Positions 61,301-64,000 of a stretch of DNA of 64,000 nucleotides are shown piece by piece. The notes beneath the pieces were generated by a model. That model made no database searches, had not been told where the DNA came from, and saw nothing but the letters and a program-made list of their open reading frames with translations. The stretch is from contig CM075195.1 in NCBI GenBank assembly GCA_037577475.1, positions 26,867,399-26,931,398 of the forward strand. The letters are read 5' to 3'. A program made the position numbers and the translations under genes. Numbering within the stretch: position 1 is the stretch's first letter; every line of letters begins with the position of its first letter. This DNA comes from Chaunax sp. Z400. Lineage: Eukaryota; Chordata; Actinopteri; Lophiiformes; Chaunacidae.

Positions 61301-63130
61301 CTTTCCATAAATCCTTAGGTTGATGCACAAAACACAGTTTAACTCTGTCTACCACCTTAGTATTTGCCTTTTTATCCCAAAGGATAATTACATCATCAGT
61401 GGCTAGATGGCAAACTAGAATTTCATGTTATGTAACAGCTACGCGGATGTAACTCCAGTTTAATGAGTAGATGCACAAGCCCTACTCAGGTTTACTCCTC
61501 ATAAGGATCCACCTCAGCACCTGATCCAATCAGGGGGTAGCACACTGCAACCACTCCTATAAGGCCCCAGTGCATCATTGCTCCTCTCCAGTAACAACCA
61601 GTAACAGCTTGGGCCAGATTGGGCTTGTAGGTAGAGGAATACACACATACTAATGAAACTAGAATTAAACGCAGGTAATCAGTGATGTAATGTTACTAAG
61701 TACATTTAGTCAAATATTGTGCTTCAGTTAAATTTCGAGGTGGTTGTACTTTACAAAAATATTTCAGTTTTCTGATATTTTATACTCCTGCCTGGATGTG
61801 GTAAGATTTAGCCATATCAGTGGTAACCACCGTATGAGCAGCCCCACTCACCAGACCACATCCGGCCTAGGTAGTGCATAGAACCGAGTGGCTGGAATTA
61901 ACTAACCTGTGGGACATGTATAACCTAGTAGCTGCTGAGATGGTGTGAAGGGGCCCTGCAAATGAGGTGGAAGCAGAGGAAGAGTGGACATTTAGCATCG
62001 TCTCTCCCTTGTTTGCCTCACCTGGGGAAGAAAGGTAAATGACCCAGTCGAGGTGCCTCTCATGTCAATCTGCATGAGACACCTGAGCCAACCTGTGTGT
62101 CCAAGTGTGCAATAAAGGCTTTCAGAAGCCATGTAAAGGTTATACCCTTGACTTAAGTAATAATGTTGCTAATGGGGTTGTCTCTGGCCAGAGGCAATGG
62201 CATGAACAGATCCGGCAACCCTGCCAGGGCAGTGGGGGCAGATGGACGGTGGTGTTAGTGGCACCACTGCCGCCCTATATTACTGCTACTGACCAGGGGA
62301 GGCTGCAGGGAGCAGATACGAGAAATTAACTGCTCTGATGAATTTAATGTCGTCTCCGGCTGCTCGATCATCTCTCTTTGAGACAAAGAGCTGATCATTA
62401 GATTCTCATAATTACAGGTCATGGTAATCATAAGAGGTTAAATAAGTATAAATATTAAATTATAAAAAATAAATCAGAAATATTTTTTCTTTATTATAAA
62501 TAATAAAAAAAACAACTGGAATTCTTCTTTGAAGTTTGAAGATGTTTTACCTCTCATCCAAGAAGATTCATCAAGACTCTTGGATGAGAGGTGAACCCTT
62601 AAGAAAGAAGTCCAGTTGCTTTTTGTTATTTAACGTCTTAGAAAGAGTGAGTTGGTGATGAGAGGGGCAATCAAAAGGATGCACTGCTCCTTTTCCCTCA
62701 TGGAGGACACGCCCAGCCAGAGGTGCCGGTTTCTGACCACAGAGGCACACATCATGCACCCACAGCTCATGGCAATGGTCTGGGACATGTGAGGAAGGTG
62801 GCTGGTGAGGTTGTGAGCTCTTGATCTTATTGGTTGCCAAGGTAAACAGGCCAGGTATGTTGTCGATGTTTCAAGTGTTTCTTGCCATCTAAATCCAAAT
62901 GTTTGCAATATGCTTGGACCCTGATAACTGCTGCTTGCTGCCATATTTTAAACAAAATGTAATTAAATATCAGCTGAAAAAGACATTAAATTGGAAACAC
63001 CAAATGTATATGAGCAGTCTTACCTCAATTAGCACAAGCACACTTGCGATAAAGATGAAGGTCATATTGAATGCCAGGAGCTCCAGCAGAGACAGGGGGA
63101 GACAGCCTTTGTCGCTGCACCACTCTACAG
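40666..63130 (-). CDS. clcn6: Chloride/proton exchanger CLC-6, 5' end beyond window
   Basis: Late-endosomal 2Cl-/H+ antiporter. Eighteen exons, all GT-AG with consistent phases, encode 750 residues to the stop; human CLC-6 is ~869 residues, so about 116 N-terminal residues lie outside. Numbering from the first Val here, the selectivity motif GSGIPE is at 40-45, the gating Glu is E84 in GKEGPM, and the proton Glu is E151 in SLEEGSSFW, matching human E200 and E267. The GLFVP motif is at 368-372. Three N-glycosylation sequons (N293, N303, N313) lie in one loop, as in mammalian CLC-6. Two CBS domains follow (about 479-540 and 647-740). There is no frameshift or lost catalytic residue, so the gene looks functional. 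Repeats occupy many introns. Confidence 0.96.
40985..41600 (+). repeat. Degenerate 'AAAACTACTGAACAGAT' interspersed repeat
   Basis: Two passages (41045-41070 and 41319-41400) carry AAAACTACTGRACAGATT followed by a TGAAACTTGG-like block. A weaker related passage is at 19930-20080. Widespread non-coding repeat in fish. Confidence 0.5.
41519..41543. repeat. (TG)n microsatellite
   Basis: Short TG run of about 12 units in the last clcn6 intron. Confidence 0.9.
42421..42610 (-). repeat. tRNA-derived SINE, second copy
   Basis: Minus strand GGGGCAGCTGTGGCTCAGTG and B box GGTTCAATCCC, with the same CAGCCCCTGCAG segment as the copy at 10439-10681. In the last clcn6 intron. Confidence 0.75.
42906..43031 (-). 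CDS. clcn6: clcn6 exon, CBS domain 2
   Basis: Encodes [20 protein letters not shown] and then [20 protein letters not shown], the core of the second CBS repeat. Donor GAA|GTAAG. Confidence 0.96.
43165..43272 (-). CDS. clcn6: clcn6 exon ([20 protein letters not shown])
   Basis: 36 codons, phase 0 at both ends, ending [16 protein letters not shown] at donor GTG|GTACGA. Confidence 0.95.
43319..43362. repeat. (CA)n on minus strand, adjacent to clcn6 splice donor
   Basis: About 22 TG units on plus, CA in the clcn6 pre-mRNA, ending six bases from the exon boundary at 43368. Confidence 0.98.
43368..43524 (-). CDS. clcn6: clcn6 exon ([19 protein letters not shown])
   Basis: Acceptor TCCACCTGCAG. 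The exon continues [20 protein letters not shown] to YAENQS. The donor TCG|GTCAGA is weak, and a CA repeat follows within the first intronic bases. Confidence 0.95.
43943..43983. repeat. 18-bp perfect inverted repeat in clcn6 intron
   Basis: AATGGAATCTATAACCTC, loop GAGAT, then the exact complement. It would form a stable hairpin in the transcript. Confidence 0.95.
44707..45190 (+). repeat. T-rich LTR-like repeat, second copy
   Basis: Starts TGTCATGGTT and ends TTATTAAATCACTGAATAC then CTGCATTTTGGGTCCTC, an arrangement I associate with solo LTRs of fish retrotransposons. It lies in a clcn6 intron antisense to the gene; open frames in it are low-complexity. Confidence 0.45.
46140..46300 (-). 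CDS. clcn6: clcn6 exon, variable inter-CBS linker
   Basis: Encodes [20 protein letters not shown] and [14 protein letters not shown], ending LLQQMLERR. Arg/Ser-rich and less conserved than flanking exons, as in human CLC-6. Confidence 0.92.
47100..48110 (-). pseudogene. LINE reverse-transcriptase 3' remnant
   Basis: On the minus strand one frame reads [20 protein letters not shown], then [15 protein letters not shown] and [18 protein letters not shown] is the RT catalytic box and the following residues match LINE RTs common in fish. Downstream material (GAGGAGCAGCGGCTCTACTC-type blocks, visible on plus) continues the same element. Stops and frameshifts show it is dead. It sits inside a clcn6 intron in the gene's own orientation. 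Confidence 0.8.
48457..48643 (-). CDS. clcn6: clcn6 exon, CBS domain 1
   Basis: Encodes [20 protein letters not shown] and then [20 protein letters not shown], the first cytosolic CBS repeat. Confidence 0.96.
49179..49285 (-). CDS. clcn6: clcn6 exon linking membrane domain to CBS1
   Basis: Encodes [20 protein letters not shown] and [15 protein letters not shown], ending in phase 2 at AA|GTAAGA. Confidence 0.95.
49417..49573 (-). CDS. clcn6: clcn6 exon ([19 protein letters not shown])
   Basis: Starts [20 protein letters not shown] and ends LPIMITLM at donor ATG|GTAGGC. It covers the last transport-domain helices. Confidence 0.95.
49632..50133. mobile_element. MITE with 23-bp terminal inverted repeats
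   Basis: Left terminus 49632-49654 (GCCGCATTTCCACTGCGTAG...) and right terminus 50111-50133 are complementary at 22 of 23 bases, and the 502-bp interior has no coding frame. It lies in a clcn6 intron. The autonomous family (PIF/Harbinger or hAT) cannot be settled because no clear target-site duplication is visible. Confidence 0.85.
50585..50738 (-). CDS. clcn6: clcn6 exon with GLFVP motif
   Basis: Encodes [40 protein letters not shown] and [10 protein letters not shown]. The donor is GT|GTAAGA in phase 2, so the next residue is Val. Confidence 0.95.
52364..52493 (-). CDS. clcn6: clcn6 exon with glycosylated loop
   Basis: Encodes [20 protein letters not shown] and [20 protein letters not shown]. 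It carries sequons NST and NKT and ends inside a Gly codon. Confidence 0.96.
53483..53594 (-). CDS. clcn6: clcn6 exon ([19 protein letters not shown])
   Basis: Starts inside an Arg codon after TTTTCCAG and ends SSSTTSNTT, the first N-glycosylation sequon. Confidence 0.94.
53786..53952 (-). CDS. clcn6: clcn6 exon ([16 protein letters not shown])
   Basis: Encodes a loop and a membrane helix [20 protein letters not shown], then basic [16 protein letters not shown]. The donor splits an Arg codon. Confidence 0.95.
55234..55347 (-). CDS. clcn6: clcn6 exon ([17 protein letters not shown])
   Basis: 38 codons, phase 0 at both ends, ending LLNFGEFK at donor AAG|GTCAGG. Confidence 0.95.
55985..56115 (+). 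repeat. Dispersed MITE-like repeat, copy 2
   Basis: GTCACAGAGGTGGAAC, CAGGGCGGAATG, GGTGGAATAAAGGCG, ending CTGAATGGGGC. It lies in a clcn6 intron and is related to 25835-25960. Confidence 0.55.
56160..56395 (+). repeat. Fish interspersed repeat (CATC-headed)
   Basis: Starts (CATC)n, then GTTACCGCTTACCCTGTGCA, TTCACACCTACGGGCAATTT and GGACTGTGGGAACACGGAGG, ending AACATGCAACTCCACATAGA. A very abundant fish repeat; single decayed copy in a clcn6 intron. Confidence 0.8.
56461..56505 (+). repeat. Short dispersed repeat, copy 2
   Basis: Contains ACTAGCAAAAAGG and GGACACACCCTAAAT, inside a clcn6 intron; pairs with 5161-5205. Confidence 0.6.
57344..57476 (-). CDS. clcn6: clcn6 exon with proton glutamate
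   Basis: Encodes [39 protein letters not shown] and LTWKV. The second Glu of SLEEG is the proton glutamate of CLC exchangers. Confidence 0.96.
57603..57661 (-). CDS. clcn6: clcn6 exon ([19 protein letters not shown])
   Basis: 59 bases after the pyrimidine-rich acceptor CCCTCTATCAG. The donor splits an Arg codon (AG|G). Confidence 0.95.
58330..59000 (-). pseudogene. LINE ORF with SGNH/GDSL-type esterase domain, decayed
   Basis: Minus-strand fragments in order: [12 protein letters not shown] (catalytic GDS block), [24 protein letters not shown] (HVG.ND-like block), [16 protein letters not shown] in another frame, and [11 protein letters not shown] (D..H catalytic block). The blocks and spacing match the esterase-type ORF carried by some fish LINEs. 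At least two frameshifts make it non-functional. It lies in a clcn6 intron. Confidence 0.75.
59289..59356 (-). CDS. clcn6: clcn6 exon with gating glutamate
   Basis: Only 68 bases. Encodes [20 protein letters not shown] and then PQ. The Glu in GKEGP is the gating/exchange glutamate. Confidence 0.96.
59841..60677 (-). mobile_element. Tc1-type transposon, internally deleted, complete ends
   Basis: The termini CTGAGCAACAGGAGAAACAC and GTGTTTCTACTGTTGCTCAG are inverted repeats with one mismatch in 20, and each is flanked by TA, the Tc1/mariner target. Inside, the minus strand retains [20 protein letters not shown], the C-terminal transposase block around the last acidic catalytic residue (E in IEHLWD). 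At 837 bp it is too short for a full transposase. It lies in a clcn6 intron. Confidence 0.85.
61031..61157 (-). CDS. clcn6: clcn6 exon with GSGIPE selectivity motif
   Basis: Encodes [20 protein letters not shown] through [13 protein letters not shown] is the first CLC signature and coordinates the anion. Human has Cys where this fish has Ser in IKSYLNG. Confidence 0.96.
62550..62592. repeat. Short inverted repeat, 14-bp arms
   Basis: CCTCTCATCCAAGA and TCTTGGATGAGAGG separated by 14 bases. I recognise this as a frequent fish repeat motif, not a gene-specific element. Confidence 0.7.
63024..63130 (-). CDS. clcn6: clcn6 exon (first in window)
   Basis: Begins in phase 1 after CACCTCCAG and encodes [20 protein letters not shown] and then a membrane helix ending LVLIE. 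The donor GAG|GTAAG is phase 0. Confidence 0.93.
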
Positions 63131-64000
63131 CTGGAGGTGTTCAGTTAAGGTGGAATAACGAGTGACACTTAAGATAATCTACTGGTATTGACAGAACATT
63201 ATAATGGCCTGAGGATTATGGCTGCCAGGCATTGGGAAACAATTAATGCAAGAAACATATCTTAACAAACAGAAACATGCAAATAGATTGTGTGGTCTTT
63301 AAAAGGTGTATAAATTTGGGTCATCAAATGAGTTCAGATTGTGACCGATCACCAAAAAACTTTAACCAGTTGTATAGTTTATATGCCTTCGGCCTTTTTC
63401 AGACCAAATCTGACGTGGTGGCGACTTATGCAGGGTTGTGCAGTGGCGTGGGATGAGACGACTGGGAGAGTAAACCCTGATGCCCTCCCCTGCTGGTGCA
63501 GTCTCCTGGCAGCACGACATTGTTTCAGGCATTAAGCAACTTAATCGAAATAGCATGTTGTAAAATACTTAGATTAGAATGTGGTTGATAAGCAGGTCTG
63601 ACCACCAGGTTACAAAACATAACCTGTTCCGTGATGCATTCTTCAGGGCTGCTGTGTTCAGGCTGCTGTCACAAAATGAATTGGAGGACTTGAAAAAGTT
63701 GTTACCAGAATCAACTCTTTAACTAACGACGATTGCCTCTGGCTGTGGGTGCTCAGCTACAGTCAATATTTGAGAAACAAAACACCCAAAAGTAGGGATG
63801 GTGGCACTCCAATGATATAGATGCAAGACTTTGTGCTCAGTTTCACATTTTTTATTTAGGCTGGCTTACGCGTTTCAGCAAAGTGCCTTCATCAGAGCAT
63901 CATACCAAAATGATGTAACAGCCTCTTTTATATAGCTTCAATCATCCCACCTGTGTATCCCTATTTTTGGGTGTTTTTTTCCTTAATATCATAATATAAT
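63131..64000 (-). other. clcn6 intron running off the window
   Basis: No further clcn6 exon is seen here; the preceding exon must end in phase 1 beyond 64000. The interval ends in a segment with ACGCGTTTCAGCAAAGTGCC and CTTCATCAGAGC, an interspersed repeat common in vertebrates. Confidence 0.6.

Overview
The window is vertebrate nuclear DNA from a ray-finned fish, most likely a spiny-rayed (percomorph) teleost. It is AT-rich, with intron-split genes, canonical GT-AG junctions, long microsatellites and fish-type transposon debris (Tc1-like, LINE, tRNA-derived SINE, MITEs). There is no prokaryotic content.

All four recognisable genes are on the minus strand. Reading that strand from high to low coordinates: (1) clcn6, a late-endosomal CLC-6 chloride/proton exchanger. 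Eighteen contiguous exons from 63130 to 40666 encode 750 residues to the stop; only the N-terminal ~116 residues lie beyond the right edge. (2) About 22 kb with no convincing gene, filled with repeats. (3) Three natriuretic-peptide genes in tandem: a CNP-3-type gene (18641-18077), nppb/BNP (14490-13366) and nppa/ANP (8256 to ~5470). Each has a TATA box, a first exon with the signal peptide and a second exon with the Cys-bounded 17-residue ring. nppb, and probably nppa, add a tiny third exon. (4) About 5.4 kb of repeat-rich DNA downstream of nppa.

The three peptides are secreted hormones or paracrine factors acting through guanylyl-cyclase receptors (cGMP). ANP and BNP control salt, volume and blood pressure from the heart; CNP-type peptides act more locally. 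clcn6 is the known conserved neighbour of this cluster in vertebrates and is functionally separate from it. No VNP gene was found, which fits a percomorph fish.

The most interesting non-genic structure is: a nearly perfect 46-bp fold-back hairpin at 21367-21462 and two smaller perfect hairpins; a CA repeat that begins six bases inside a weak clcn6 5' splice site; CA and TG arrays flanking the nppa promoter; an 837-bp Tc1-type element with matching termini whose relative lies about 0.35 kb upstream of the nppb TATA box; and decayed LINE segments, including an SGNH-esterase ORF. I see no convincing undescribed multi-gene system. The value of the window is the complete natriuretic-peptide cluster with exon-level structure.
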